A stretch of DNA of 64,000 nucleotides from Symbiodinium sp. CCMP2592. Taxonomy: Eukaryota > Sar > Dinophyceae > Suessiales > Symbiodiniaceae. The notes beneath the pieces are model-generated. The model made no database searches and was not told the DNA's origin. It was given only the letters and a program-made list of their open reading frames with translations. Position 1 is the first letter of the stretch. Each line of letters begins with the position of its first letter. Position numbers and translations under genes: made by a program. Positions 22,102 to 32,569 of the stretch are shown here, in pieces. Location: contig CAJNDT010000321.1 in NCBI GenBank assembly GCA_905221615.1, positions 124,001-188,000 of the forward strand, given 5' to 3'.

Positions 22102-25100
22102 GCATCCGTGAGGAAACGGCCGTCAACGACCCTACCTGTACGAACCGTCAGGTCGTCGACATAGGCCACCCATTCCTTAGTGAACCTAAGCCTTCGATTG
22201 CGACCCGGCGCATACGCGCGGTCAACGACGTAGTTAAAATCGTCGGGACCATTGACAGGCCCGAAGGTAAGCCCAATAGGGAGGTACTTACCGCTACGCG
22301 CAACAATGGCAAGAACCTCCCTGGCACGCGTCGTGTTGCGGATCTGATTGAACCCGGAAACCGCATCAACGAAGCTATACCAGACTGATCCTACCGCTGC
22401 AGCGAGCACATCCGTGCTCCGCCGGCAGTAGTAAGTGGATCTCTTCACCCTGGCGTTTACCCTGCGGTAATCTACCACCAAGCGGCGTTTCCTCGCCCGC
22501 TTGTGGGAAGGCATCTCCTTCGTAGGGAAAGGGGCCGAACCCCAGGCCGAAGGGCCTCGCACAAGCTGCCCTCTCTGGACCTCCTCCTCAAGCCGGTCAT
22601 CAACCCACTGCGCCGCTTCCCCGCGGAGCGCATGGGGCTGAGAGCTGACCGGAGGCCCCGTAGGGACGCAGTCGTGCGCAAACTTCCGGACCGTGGTACG
22701 CGCCGTACCTTCGACCCAGAATGCAGCGGCCTTCCGGCCCACCGTCTCCTTAATGGCTGCGAGATCAGCCTCGGTGAGCCCCGGACGGTTCTCCGTAGGG
22801 CCCAACCTGAGGCCTTCAATGACCTGCGCCTTATACTCTGGCGTACGGCGGGGATCGGCAGCCACAGCCTGGCCTGCCAACGCATAGACCTCCAGGTCCG
22901 CGAAGACACCATCCCAATCCTTGGCGTCTGCCTTCGACCGCCAGTGAGCATCCATCTTCCTGGAGAACTCCAGAACTTCAGCCTCCATCTTCGCTCTCTC
23001 TTGAGGGGAGAGGTCCTCGCCAGACTTAACGTCCGGCAACGGTACCTCCGGAGCGGAAGGCTTCGCAGGCTCAGCCGGCGGCTGGCCGCTCACTGAGCAA
23101 ATGCTGTCGTAGCAAGGGGGCTGGTCGCCCCTCAGACCAGCATCCGCCAGGCAACGGCACAAGGCCGGAGCGAGCACCCTCGAAGAGGTCCGGGCCTTCG
23201 CGTGCTGATGGGCTACCCTGCCCAAAGCGTCAGGCTTTGCACAGCGAACGCAAACCGAATCCATCTTGAAGTTGGAAAGACAGATCAGCGCTCCTTCCGA
23301 ATGCTTAGAACCCCTAGGAACTGATCCCAAGAGCTGACATCGATCAGCTCGGCCGAAAGCCCAAGGGAACTTCGGTTCCGAAAGCGTCCCAAACACGGGA
23401 GCCCACCCCTGGGCCTCCCAAGGCTCCCAAAGTCCTTCCTGATCTGAGATAGTAACAAGCATCTGGCGCCCCTTCTCGGCCACCATTGCTCCCCACCTAC
23501 TGACCAGGGAGAGGAACTCCTTGGGGATACCCTTACCGGATAGGCCCACAACGAGGCACTTGGGGTCGAGCGTATCGACCAGAAGGCTCAGGGCTTGCCG
23601 GTCCTCCTCTGAGGAGAAGTCCCAGCGGATCCCGTAGGAGCTGGCTCCTTGAACCGCAGCAGGAGGGCTACGCAGGCCTCCTGCCTTACTGACCTGAGTA
23701 AGCGAGTGCTCCGACACCGCTACTTCGACAAGGTCCACGTCCATACCCTCTAGGTGATCTCTGATCCACCCCTGGACCGCGGCACAGGAGCTACCTCTAC
23801 CGACGATCAAGGAGGGCGCGGGAGCCTCAGCAAGGAGCTCCTTCAACGCAGCAGGGACGTCAATCGGGGAAGCTGCCACACCCACTCGGTCCGGCACGGA
23901 CTCTTGCAAGGAGTAACCGGCCTTATCGAGCTTCCGGGCAGAAGACGCAGCGAGAACCCCATCCCTACTAAGATCCACCTTGGAGATAATCTCCTTCACG
24001 GTGATGGACTCTATGGCCTGTCTCGTCCCTTCGCGGGTCAGAGAACCGCCTTCGTCCAAAAACGCAAGGTGCCACCGGACTCTGAGTCCTGAGGCGTCGG
24101 GGATGTACCGGTGGACGCCCACCTGTGCCCTGGCTTCGTCCACTTGCGTGACCTTGCCTAGGCGACAGGTTTTAGGGCCCACTCGGGCGCCATGGTACGC
24201 AACATGGTCACCAATACGCAACACGAAGTTGCGGCCCCGGCGCTTGACAGTAAACTCGACCTGCTTAGCTTCACCGGCCGCTTGCTGACCCAATGAAGGC
24301 GGCTGATGCTCTGGCTCGTCGAAAAACTCTATGGGGTCACTCTTCTCGGGCACCTCCGCATCTTCCGGCACGAGCACTACATCCTCCGCGTGGGCTTCAC
24401 ATTGCCGGCCTGGCGCCTCACCAGGGCCACCAGGAACAAGTTCGAGTTGCAGCCTATGGCCTTTAACCGCCACTATCCTCCAAGGGCCGGTCAGACCAGG
24501 CTTCCAAGGGACACGCCCCGCCCCCTCTGGCCGGGGCTTGGGGGAATTCCAGACAACTCTGTCCCCCACGCGGAGCTCAACTGTGCGACGCGACCGATTA
24601 GCAAGTCGGGCACGCGCCTCACTGCTCGCGTCCCAATGGCGCCGCACAGCGGCCGCCAAGTCGGAAAACTGCTTGAACTGGGAACGGGCCCAGTCCGTGA
24701 TGGGCTCGAATTGGAGGGCCTCGCGGAGAACGTCCTTCTCCAACGGCAAGGCGAGGCTCCAGGACCGTTCCAGGTCCCTGGGGGTGTACCCATGCGCCCC
24801 CGGGGTATTATCCAACACATACTCGGCGACCATGAGCCATTCGCTCCAGTTCTCCATGGAGCCGCCGATATGCCGGATGAGGTTACCCAGAACCTTCTGG
24901 ACCTCTTGGTGGACCCTCTCGTTGGACCCCATCTCACAAGGCCTGAGAGCCATACTGAACTGCTGAGTTGTCCCAAGCATGGAGCACAACTCCAGCATCA
25001 TGGCATTCTTGAACTCAGTGCCTCGATCAGATCGGATGAGGCGGGGCAGGGTGCGTGATCTCAGCACGCACCGCAGAAATGCCCTACGCACATCCGTATG

Positions 25101-28100
25101 CGTAAGTGTCTTCATGGGTTCCAGAAGCACTGCGTGGCTAAGGCAATCAAAGTACGTAATACTGTATCGGAAGCCATCGCGGTCCTCCCGATTAGGACCC
25201 TCGCAGTCGACGGAAACTTCCTGCCAACACGCTTCCGCGAGACATTTGACAGGTTTCGCTTCGACCTTCGTGGCTCGGGCCCTGCCCTTAACACACGCCA
25301 GGCATTTGGACACCCACAACTTAACGTCTGGTTCCATTCCTGGCCACCAGACGGCCCTTTCAAGGAGACGGAACGTGACCTCCGCCGAACGGTGCGCCCC
25401 CAGGAGGCCACAATGCACAGTCATGTAGCATGACTTCCGCCACGTGACGCCATTGGGCCCGGCGATACCGTTCGGGACGACCGGGACGACCACCGTCTGG
25501 CCAGTCTTGATGGTCACTTCCCTCTCCAAGACTCCGTCCGAGCCAAGCTTGAAAGGGGCTTCCGGCTTCTTGACCGAAGCCGTAAGGGACGGATCTCTCC
25601 GTTGAGCCTCGTGCCAAGCCGTGCGAAGAGCTGGCGTGACGCCGAACTCGCAGAGCCCGGCGCCATCCCTGGCCGCCAAGGCCAGCTTTTCTCTCTGACT
25701 CTCCGGGCTGTCCTTGTCCGACAGCACAGGGAAAGAACCGAGGCTGAGGGGACCAGAACCCCCGGACGCGGACACCTTAACCCGGCAAGTCCGCACGGAA
25801 TGTGACTTGACACAAAAGGGCCGGTGGGAGGAGTACAACTCCACAACCACCCGTGGGGCCTTGGTAGCGGACCCCACAAAAGCCAGGGTCCTGCTAAGCT
25901 CTCCTTCCTTGACCTCGATCTTCTTCGAGAGCTGGACGGCCATCCAATGGCCTTCCTCTCCTGAACACTGGAAGGCGGCGATGACAGGCGAAGCCCTGAG
26001 CGACTTCCGATGCCCAAGGGACTGGATGCCGTCCCCATCATTCCAACCTTCCACGCGGTCCACCTCTCCCTTGAGACCAAGGAGACACGCAAAGGATTCC
26101 CGGAGGCGAACTTCGCCCTCCTGGAGATTCCATATGCGTTCGCACTCAGAATTAACCACATGCCTGTGGCTGTGCCAGTTGGGCTCGACAGCCCAGTTGA
26201 GCGAGCTCGGCCCGCTCAGGCAGGACGGGAAGGCCTGGTGCCCTTGCAGGACTTCACCAGAGGCGTTCACGACCCAGGAACTCCACAAAGAAGGGCCGTC
26301 CTTCTCGCACCCCTCGACTGGAAGCTCCAGGTCGCCCCCAGTCCAGACCCTCGCCTTAATCCTGCCGTACACCGTGGGCAGGAGCCCTTCCACGGGCTTT
26401 TGGAGGAAACCTTTGGCCCATGCTCGGATGAGGTCCGTATCAATGTCCACCGAACCATCAGCAAGGCTGGCGGACAAGAGGGCGTTCACCTCGAGTGACA
26501 CGCTCGGGTCGGCAGACTCCGGGCCCTCAGCGGCCTCCTTTTCGGCTTGGGCCTCAGCAACCTCCAGAGCTGTTTCCTCCGCCTCCTGCCGGATGCACGA
26601 AGGACACCTTGAAAATAGGTATGTCCTCTTTCCGCAGGCGCAGACTCCTTCGTGATCCCAAAGCTCCCGAGAGGGCGCGTCAACGAGACCACGCAAGGAA
26701 ACATCCGCGACTTTGGAGATCCCTTCTAGCTTCAGGGACGAAAGGACCTCAGCGGAAGCGGCAATCTTGCCCACTATCCCATATCCTGGTATAGGGGGCT
26801 CGGGAAACTCACGCCCCATCTCTGGGCACGCCTCAGCCACCTCAGCATGAGTAGAGTGCGCCTTCCAGACCTTAGGCTTAAGGCTCCAGATACCCTTGAT
26901 CCCTGCCCAAGCGAGGCCCGCGACGCGGGCTTCCTTGCGCTGCAGGTTGCGAGCCTGGAGGGTGACTTCAACCACCAGCGGCCACCGCAAGGCAGCGGTG
27001 ACAACTCCTCCTTGGCCAAGTCCTACCAGAAAGGTAGGGGAAAACGCAGCGGCTTCCCGAAGTACCTTCGCACAGGACGTAAGCAGGTCGACGCGGAGCT
27101 TCTTGACCTTCTTGGGCCCGGTAAGCTTACCGGTCATACCGTCGAAGTGGGACGCCACTCCGTCATCGTCCTCAAAAGGGCCCCAGCAGCCTCTCACCGC
27201 AATGGAGTGCCCCGGGATTCCCGAGACGAAGACTTCACGGATCTCCGTGAGCGCCCTTTCCTGCTCCGTCCAAGGGGCATAATCGAAAACAATCATAACG
27301 CGGACAGGGGGACCGCCCGCGACCCCGACCGGCACCGCAGCCGCGGTCGCCGGGGCAACCTGCGTCGCGTGATCGGGAACCGCGTCTTCCCCTACTGCCC
27401 AGGGAACAGGACCGTCACCTTCGGTCCCTTCTCCAAGGTACTGGTCCAGGTCGAACCCCTTCAGCTGGCCAGTCATCCCGACCAAGTCCTTGGTCCGGGC
27501 GGCCAAGAGCTCGTCCCGACCCTTCGGGTTCCTGGAAAAGGAGTCCCCCAGCGTCGCACTGCGACCACTGAGACTCCTGATCTCAGACCCATCCATCAAG
27601 ATCTCCGCAACCCATCGAACCAGTTTCTGGTCGGAGCCGATATCAGAGGACTGCGCTCTCGTAAGATTGGCATGGTCCGTCCAACACAGGGTTCGGATAG
27701 TTCCGAAGACCTTTCGGGTTGCTCGCTTGACTTCGAGCTGTGCGAAGGCTTCTTGAATCAGCGGGGGCCAATTTTGCTGCGCAGGGGTCAGACTCTTGGA
27801 GTGAGTCATAAGAACCTTAATCCTTGAGAGGTCCCTGCTCATTTGCACCACCGAGCCCCCTACCGCAATCCCGCTGGCGTCCGCTATCTGCTCAAGCGGG
27901 CAAGAGCCATCAGCAGCCGACGCCTCATCGAAGGCCGCCAGGCTGATATGGTGGCTCATCATCTTCTTGATGGCCTTGAAAGCCTTGCAGCCGGCAGTGG
28001 TGCCTGTCCCCAGGCCACCTTCCGGAAACTCCGCTCCCGGTTTCTGCCATTGGCCCAAAACCTTAGCAGCATGGCCATATTCCGCTGGCAGATAGCCCCG

Positions 28101-31100
28101 AAGCCAGTTCGCACACCCAAGGAATTGCTGGATGTGGAGCTTTTCCTTAAGCGGCGGGAAATCCACGACCGCTTGGCATCGCTCCTCGTCGGGCGCACTC
28201 CCGTGCCGCCCGATCCGGTGCCCGAGGAGCTTACCCTCTGACACACAGATCTCAGCCTTGGCGACACCAAAGGAGAACCCAAAGAGGATGCTCTTGTCGA
28301 GGAAAGCTTCCAAAGAGACCAGGTGATCGAGAAGGTGCGGGCAAGCACCCTTGTGCCTCGCACCCATATCCTCCCGCAGCTTGTCGTAGTAGTAGTCGGA
28401 GGGAGGTTCCTCGATCATCTTCTCAATGTCGGCCGATTCCACTATGTGGTACACCGGCTCGTTCCTAGTGTCCACTCTGGAACCACTAGTGACGTCTCGG
28501 CCGTGGCTTCCTCCAAGCCCCCTCGTAGCGGAACCCGCATCCCATCCTGCCCAACGCGGCCCCGTCTTCGTCCTGAAGACCGCGAGATCGGACGTGACGG
28601 GCACGGTCGACCAGTCGACAGACTCGGGCCAAAGCCTGAGGTCCCTAGTCTGCCACAACCGCCACGGGCCGCCAGAAGACTTCAAGAGGCAAGTCTCGTA
28701 CGGAAGCCTTTCGACATCCGGCCGATTCTCCGGGTCACCTTCCTGGGGCCTGCCGCTCCAAAGGCCAGCCATTCCTCCCTTCGTCTGCCACCACTGGCCC
28801 TCAGTGGGGATGGAGGAGAGGAAGGACACGGCATCCGGATCCGTAACCACGGACTCCGTGGCCCAAGGCCCTCCTAGGACCGTGCTTACGGCGGCAAGGG
28901 CGAAAACCGCCCCAACCCTCAGGCCCTTACGCCAACCCCTGCTGTGCGAGCATGCGCCGCAGCCTTGCAGGCCACAGACGGCGGTCCTCTCGGTGGACCC
29001 GCACGCAAAGCATCCAGGGAAGGTCGAGTCTTCGGCAGTGCCTAATCCGCAGTTCCCACACGGGTCACCACTCGCGTCCGTAAAGAGGGTCTCAACCCCT
29101 CCGCATTCACACGCGGTGGTCTGCGCGAGCCCGGTCCGGACCTCGCCGACGACGGCACCCGGAGAGACAGTCGTGTCCTCTTCGGCTACCAGCAAGATCG
29201 AACCTTCCTCGGCTCCTGTGGGCCACAGCCCAGGCACTGCTTCGCAGTTGGCGGACTCTACCGGGAGGACAGCCTCCGTAAGGGAGCCATCCTGGCCTCC
29301 ACTGCCTTCCCTCTTCACAGGTGCGATGACCCCATCTCCGGCCAAGAGCTCCAGCGGGTTCTCCCCGCTGTACCGGAGCAGGTCCCTGCCTCCGGTACCC
29401 GGCTCAAAGCACAGAGCACCGTCGAGACTAGAAAGCCTGGACTCGAAGGCGTAGGCGCGGTCCTTCCGCGACCTACTGTAGTCTTCGCACCTGGGGATCT
29501 TAATCCCAAGGGTTTCCAGGGAGTGGCAGTCAGGAAGGGGCTTGAAGCCCAAGCCCTGCCGTCCCGAGCAATCCAAGGCGCGGCCGCCAAGGATGAGCCC
29601 ATGCCAATCCGAGGTTCCTTTCGCGGCTATTTTACAGCGCACGAATATCTCTGGACCCTCGCTGCAGTTGTCGGGGGAGAGCCCCTCCAGAAAGCGGACT
29701 CTCAGCACGACGGCCCCCTTCAGGGGCACCGGCTTCCCTGCAGCGATCCCATGGACGAACTCCGGATGCACCCAGCGTTCGAACTTCACGACAGGAAACC
29801 TCCGGTCCTCCGTGCCGATCCCCAAGGCAGCAGCCCGGTTGAGGATCCCACAGAGGAGTTCCTCCGTGATGTGGTTCGAGCCTGCACACCCGTCCAGCAT
29901 GCATTCCACCATGCCGTCGATGACCTGCACGACTGTTCTGTACTGGTACCCCCCGACCTCGTTCTCGCAGAGGTGCCACCAGTCCTGAGGCAGCTCGTCC
30001 AACGAGCTGAACTTCGACGACGAGCTCTTGGCAAGCGGGAAAGCGGAGGAGTTCGCCGCAACAACCGTGCCAGCGCTCCCAATCTGGATGGAGAGCGTAG
30101 CGAAGGGATTCACCATCCCGGCGCCACTCGGGGCCGCCCAGTTCGAAGGCAACGCGGCTCCCCCAGTGGCGGGAAGCGAATGGACCATGTCACAGTCCGC
30201 TCCCTTACGGCACGACCCGTTCTTCTTGAAGAAAGGGCAGATAGTCCCTGGCGGCTTCGCGCCCGCCTTGGACTTCGCCTTGGGCTTGGCCTTGGCCTTG
30301 CCTTTGGGCTGCCCTCCGGGTCCACCCTTGCCCTTGCCCTTGCCCTTCCCCGGCGTTGTCGCCAGGGTGGACGCGTCCCGCTCCTTCTTGGCCGCGAGGG
30401 CCTTTTTGCGGAGCTCCTTGTCGTGCGAGTAAGGGCACGCGTCCCCTTTTGGGCAGTTCCCGTGGTCGCGGAAATGGAAACAGATAGGCTTACCTTTTCC
30501 ATTTCCTTTCGGACCAGCGGCAAGCGTGGAAGAGGCGGCCGCCTTGGCCGCGGCCTTAGAAGCCTTGAGCTCCGTCCTCAGCTTCTCGACCTCCTTCCGC
30601 GCGGCGGACAGGGCTGGGTCTTCCGTCGAACCTGCGTACACGCTATTAGCCGTCACCCGATGCGCAGCCTCACGCTGCTCATATTCGAGGACGACCTTAT
30701 GCGCTTCTTCCCAGGTCGAAGGGCCTCGAAGCCCTGCGGATGCGCCGTCGCTAGGCCACAACCGCTTATCACCGCGGATCTCCTTCTGGAGATGTGGAGG
30801 CATCTTGCGCAAGTAGCTTAGGAAGAGCTCCCTCGCTGTCTTGCCAAGACCCACACTCTCCAGCTCCGCGATGGAGGCCTCAAACAGGGGCTCGAACTGG
30901 TGCCCTGTGAGACGGCCCTTAGTGAGGGCGACGTGCTCCGCGTCCACCCTCATCTCCTTCTCTTCTCGGCTCTCGCCGAAGACAAGGTGCCGCTGCTTGA
31001 TCCTTTCGTAAACGGCTTGGGGATTCTCAGTAACTTCCCCGGTCTTGGAGGCAGCCTTGTACACGTTAGTAAAGGTCTTAAGCCTCGAGCCGCGGCAGCG

Positions 31101-32429
31101 AGCACGAAGGGCGATGAGTTTCTCCCGGAAATTCATCCCCTTGCAGTTGTTGGCAAGGCCACAGACGTCCTCGAACTCTTCGTAGAACTGGACCACGTCC
31201 CGGATGTCGGAGCGATCGTCGGTGAGCGAGGGCCATTGGAGGTCCGTCTTCACGGTCGTGATCGACGTCTGACCTCCGCGAGACGCCAAGGCCTCCTTGA
31301 GCGCCTCGGTCTGGGCCGCCAAAGCTGCAGCGAGCTCTCCGGCTCCGCCGCTGGCGGAGTGAGGCTCGCCGGGCTTATCCTTCTTAAGCCCTTCGAGCTC
31401 TATCTCCAGAGCCGCAAGGCGGGACTTCAGGGGTGAGTCCCCCGGACCAGGTTGCGGATCCTCAGGGATCGCGAGCTGAAGGTCCACCGGGAGAGGCGCC
31501 GGTGCTCCGGACTTAGAGCCCGACTCCGCAACGGCGCCCGTCCGGGCCGCCAGGGCCGGGACAGAAGAAGGAGTGCTCCAAACCTTCTCGGGATCGCCGC
31601 TGCTCTTGCCTCCCAGGGCCAAGATCAGCTCGCCGAGGCACGAGATCTCCTTCTCGACCTCCTCTCGGTCTTCCGACCCAAGAGAAACCGCGGCAACGGT
31701 AAACCTGGTGCGCAGGGCCCGCACCATCCTGGCAGGGTGCCAGTCACCTCCCATTTTGCCGTATTCCTCGGCAAGGATGGTGGCCTTGGTAGTGATCTTC
31801 TCAAGATCCTCCACCGTGACCTCTGCCTGGTGCGCCTTCAAGGCCACAACCAGCCTTGAAACCCGCGTCAGGTAATCCGCGACCGGTTCCTGGTCGGGAC
31901 GGTAGAGCTCCCGCAGGTCCGCCTGCAGGGTCTCCGCCGTGACGGGACCACCCGTCCCAGCAGACGAGGGAGGCCCGGAACGGGCCGGGCCGCCGGCCAC
32001 CGGCGAGAGAGCAAGCGCACCAACACGGCGCGCCGTCTCGGCCACGTCCGCCGGCGCAGCGGCAGGACGCGGAGCCGGTACCCCGGCCTCCGGCAGAAGC
32101 TCTTCAGAGCTGGGGCCCGGATCGCCATCCTGAGCACCCGGGCCCGCTTCCGCAGCTGGAGCTTCCTCATCTTCCTCTTCATCTTCTTCCTCTTCCTCTT
32201 CGGCATCGAAGTTGTCGTAGAGGAATTCCATCGTCTCCTTCCACAGACGCTGTTCATCTGCTAGCGTCGTGGATCGTCCGTCCTTCTTCTTGGTGGGACG
32301 GGACCCCGTTTCCTTACGCCAACGGAGCCAGTACATAAAGGGCATCTTCTCCGGGTACTCCACTGACCCATCCTCGATGCACCTCAGCAACGTGGCTCCT
32401 TCCGGCTGACCTGCGACCTCAGCGCTCAT
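22089..32429 (-). CDS. Circularly permuted Ty3/gypsy-like Gag-Pol polyprotein, intact (3446 aa)
   Basis: Starts at ATG 32429, 140 bp inside the 5' LTR. Order by residue: acidic Pro-rich N-terminus; Gag capsid-like segment ~390-600; CCCH finger ~648-668; Gly-Lys-rich basic linker; second CCCH finger ~728-748; retropepsin-like protease with D-G-C-A-G-S near 845 and I-L-G-G-R near 945; linker with Cys-rich patches; C-terminal part of RT (~1341-1405, ending in L-G-H-R-I-G); RNase H (~1505-1600, D-A-S-G, T-D-H-A-N-L); integrase (HHCC ~2335-2380; catalytic D near 2405, D near 2465, E near 2501); a possible BAH-like segment; an unassigned domain; then the N-terminal fingers/palm of RT (~3240-3446) with V-V-D-Y-R near 3315, S-G-F-N-Q near 3355 and Y-V-D-D at 3423-3426. 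The stop TAG at 22089-22091 comes 20 residues later. RT is thus present in two halves in reversed order. The families are clear. Whether an active RT is made is not known. Confidence 0.85.
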   Translation of the reverse strand: MSAEVAGQPEGATLLRCIEDGSVEYPEKMPFMYWLRWRKETGSRPTKKKDGRSTTLADEQRLWKETMEFLYDNFDAEEEEEEDEEEDEEAPAAEAGPGAQDGDPGPSSEELLPEAGVPAPRPAAAPADVAETARRVGALALSPVAGGPARSGPPSSAGTGGPVTAETLQADLRELYRPDQEPVADYLTRVSRLVVALKAHQAEVTVEDLEKITTKATILAEEYGKMGGDWHPARMVRALRTRFTVAAVSLGSEDREEVEKEISCLGELILALGGKSSGDPEKVWSTPSSVPALAARTGAVAESGSKSGAPAPLPVDLQLAIPEDPQPGPGDSPLKSRLAALEIELEGLKKDKPGEPHSASGGAGELAAALAAQTEALKEALASRGGQTSITTVKTDLQWPSLTDDRSDIRDVVQFYEEFEDVCGLANNCKGMNFREKLIALRARCRGSRLKTFTNVYKAASKTGEVTENPQAVYERIKQRHLVFGESREEKEMRVDAEHVALTKGRLTGHQFEPLFEASIAELESVGLGKTARELFLSYLRKMPPHLQKEIRGDKRLWPSDGASAGLRGPSTWEEAHKVVLEYEQREAAHRVTANSVYAGSTEDPALSAARKEVEKLRTELKASKAAAKAAASSTLAAGPKGNGKGKPICFHFRDHGNCPKGDACPYSHDKELRKKALAAKKERDASTLATTPGKGKGKGKGGPGGQPKGKAKAKPKAKSKAGAKPPGTICPFFKKNGSCRKGADCDMVHSLPATGGAALPSNWAAPSGAGMVNPFATLSIQIGSAGTVVAANSSAFPLAKSSSSKFSSLDELPQDWWHLCENEVGGYQYRTVVQVIDGMVECMLDGCAGSNHITEELLCGILNRAAALGIGTEDRRFPVVKFERWVHPEFVHGIAAGKPVPLKGAVVLRVRFLEGLSPDNCSEGPEIFVRCKIAAKGTSDWHGLILGGRALDCSGRQGLGFKPLPDCHSLETLGIKIPRCEDYSRSRKDRAYAFESRLSSLDGALCFEPGTGGRDLLRYSGENPLELLAGDGVIAPVKREGSGGQDGSLTEAVLPVESANCEAVPGLWPTGAEEGSILLVAEEDTTVSPGAVVGEVRTGLAQTTACECGGVETLFTDASGDPCGNCGLGTAEDSTFPGCFACGSTERTAVCGLQGCGACSHSRGWRKGLRVGAVFALAAVSTVLGGPWATESVVTDPDAVSFLSSIPTEGQWWQTKGGMAGLWSGRPQEGDPENRPDVERLPYETCLLKSSGGPWRLWQTRDLRLWPESVDWSTVPVTSDLAVFRTKTGPRWAGWDAGSATRGLGGSHGRDVTSGSRVDTRNEPVYHIVESADIEKMIEEPPSDYYYDKLREDMGARHKGACPHLLDHLVSLEAFLDKSILFGFSFGVAKAEICVSEGKLLGHRIGRHGSAPDEERCQAVVDFPPLKEKLHIQQFLGCANWLRGYLPAEYGHAAKVLGQWQKPGAEFPEGGLGTGTTAGCKAFKAIKKMMSHHISLAAFDEASAADGSCPLEQIADASGIAVGGSVVQMSRDLSRIKVLMTHSKSLTPAQQNWPPLIQEAFAQLEVKRATRKVFGTIRTLCWTDHANLTRAQSSDIGSDQKLVRWVAEILMDGSEIRSLSGRSATLGDSFSRNPKGRDELLAARTKDLVGMTGQLKGFDLDQYLGEGTEGDGPVPWAVGEDAVPDHATQVAPATAAAVPVGVAGGPPVRVMIVFDYAPWTEQERALTEIREVFVSGIPGHSIAVRGCWGPFEDDDGVASHFDGMTGKLTGPKKVKKLRVDLLTSCAKVLREAAAFSPTFLVGLGQGGVVTAALRWPLVVEVTLQARNLQRKEARVAGLAWAGIKGIWSLKPKVWKAHSTHAEVAEACPEMGREFPEPPIPGYGIVGKIAASAEVLSSLKLEGISKVADVSLRGLVDAPSRELWDHEGVCACGKRTYLFSRCPSCIRQEAEETALEVAEAQAEKEAAEGPESADPSVSLEVNALLSASLADGSVDIDTDLIRAWAKGFLQKPVEGLLPTVYGRIKARVWTGGDLELPVEGCEKDGPSLWSSWVVNASGEVLQGHQAFPSCLSGPSSLNWAVEPNWHSHRHVVNSECERIWNLQEGEVRLRESFACLLGLKGEVDRVEGWNDGDGIQSLGHRKSLRASPVIAAFQCSGEEGHWMAVQLSKKIEVKEGELSRTLAFVGSATKAPRVVVELYSSHRPFCVKSHSVRTCRVKVSASGGSGPLSLGSFPVLSDKDSPESQREKLALAARDGAGLCEFGVTPALRTAWHEAQRRDPSLTASVKKPEAPFKLGSDGVLEREVTIKTGQTVVVPVVPNGIAGPNGVTWRKSCYMTVHCGLLGAHRSAEVTFRLLERAVWWPGMEPDVKLWVSKCLACVKGRARATKVEAKPVKCLAEACWQEVSVDCEGPNREDRDGFRYSITYFDCLSHAVLLEPMKTLTHTDVRRAFLRCVLRSRTLPRLIRSDRGTEFKNAMMLELCSMLGTTQQFSMALRPCEMGSNERVHQEVQKVLGNLIRHIGGSMENWSEWLMVAEYVLDNTPGAHGYTPRDLERSWSLALPLEKDVLREALQFEPITDWARSQFKQFSDLAAAVRRHWDASSEARARLANRSRRTVELRVGDRVVWNSPKPRPEGAGRVPWKPGLTGPWRIVAVKGHRLQLELVPGGPGEAPGRQCEAHAEDVVLVPEDAEVPEKSDPIEFFDEPEHQPPSLGQQAAGEAKQVEFTVKRRGRNFVLRIGDHVAYHGARVGPKTCRLGKVTQVDEARAQVGVHRYIPDASGLRVRWHLAFLDEGGSLTREGTRQAIESITVKEIISKVDLSRDGVLAASSARKLDKAGYSLQESVPDRVGVAASPIDVPAALKELLAEAPAPSLIVGRGSSCAAVQGWIRDHLEGMDVDLVEVAVSEHSLTQVSKAGGLRSPPAAVQGASSYGIRWDFSSEEDRQALSLLVDTLDPKCLVVGLSGKGIPKEFLSLVSRWGAMVAEKGRQMLVTISDQEGLWEPWEAQGWAPVFGTLSEPKFPWAFGRADRCQLLGSVPRGSKHSEGALICLSNFKMDSVCVRCAKPDALGRVAHQHAKARTSSRVLAPALCRCLADAGLRGDQPPCYDSICSVSGQPPAEPAKPSAPEVPLPDVKSGEDLSPQERAKMEAEVLEFSRKMDAHWRSKADAKDWDGVFADLEVYALAGQAVAADPRRTPEYKAQVIEGLRLGPTENRPGLTEADLAAIKETVGRKAAAFWVEGTARTTVRKFAHDCVPTGPPVSSQPHALRGEAAQWVDDRLEEEVQRGQLVRGPSAWGSAPFPTKEMPSHKRARKRRLVVDYRRVNARVKRSTYYCRRSTDVLAAAVGSVWYSFVDAVSGFNQIRNTTRAREVLAIVARSGKYLPIGLTFGPVNGPDDFNYVVDRAYAPGRNRRLRFTKEWVAYVDDLTVRTGRVVDGRFLTDACAR

Positions 32430-32569
32430 GGTCGCCTAGCGAAGGAGAGAGCCCCGTGCCACACAGGACCACGGCCTCAAGGCGCACGACAAGCGCGCCT
32501 TCGAGGCCACGTTAAAAGATTGCGGCGCAGCAGCCGCCTGGGTGGCCGTTTCCCAGAACAGCCCCCAAT
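32430..32569 (-). other. Element leader with possible primer-binding site, second copy
   Basis: Same 140 bp as 15736-15875, with TGGGGGCTGTTCTG two bases inside the LTR on the element strand. Confidence 0.5.
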
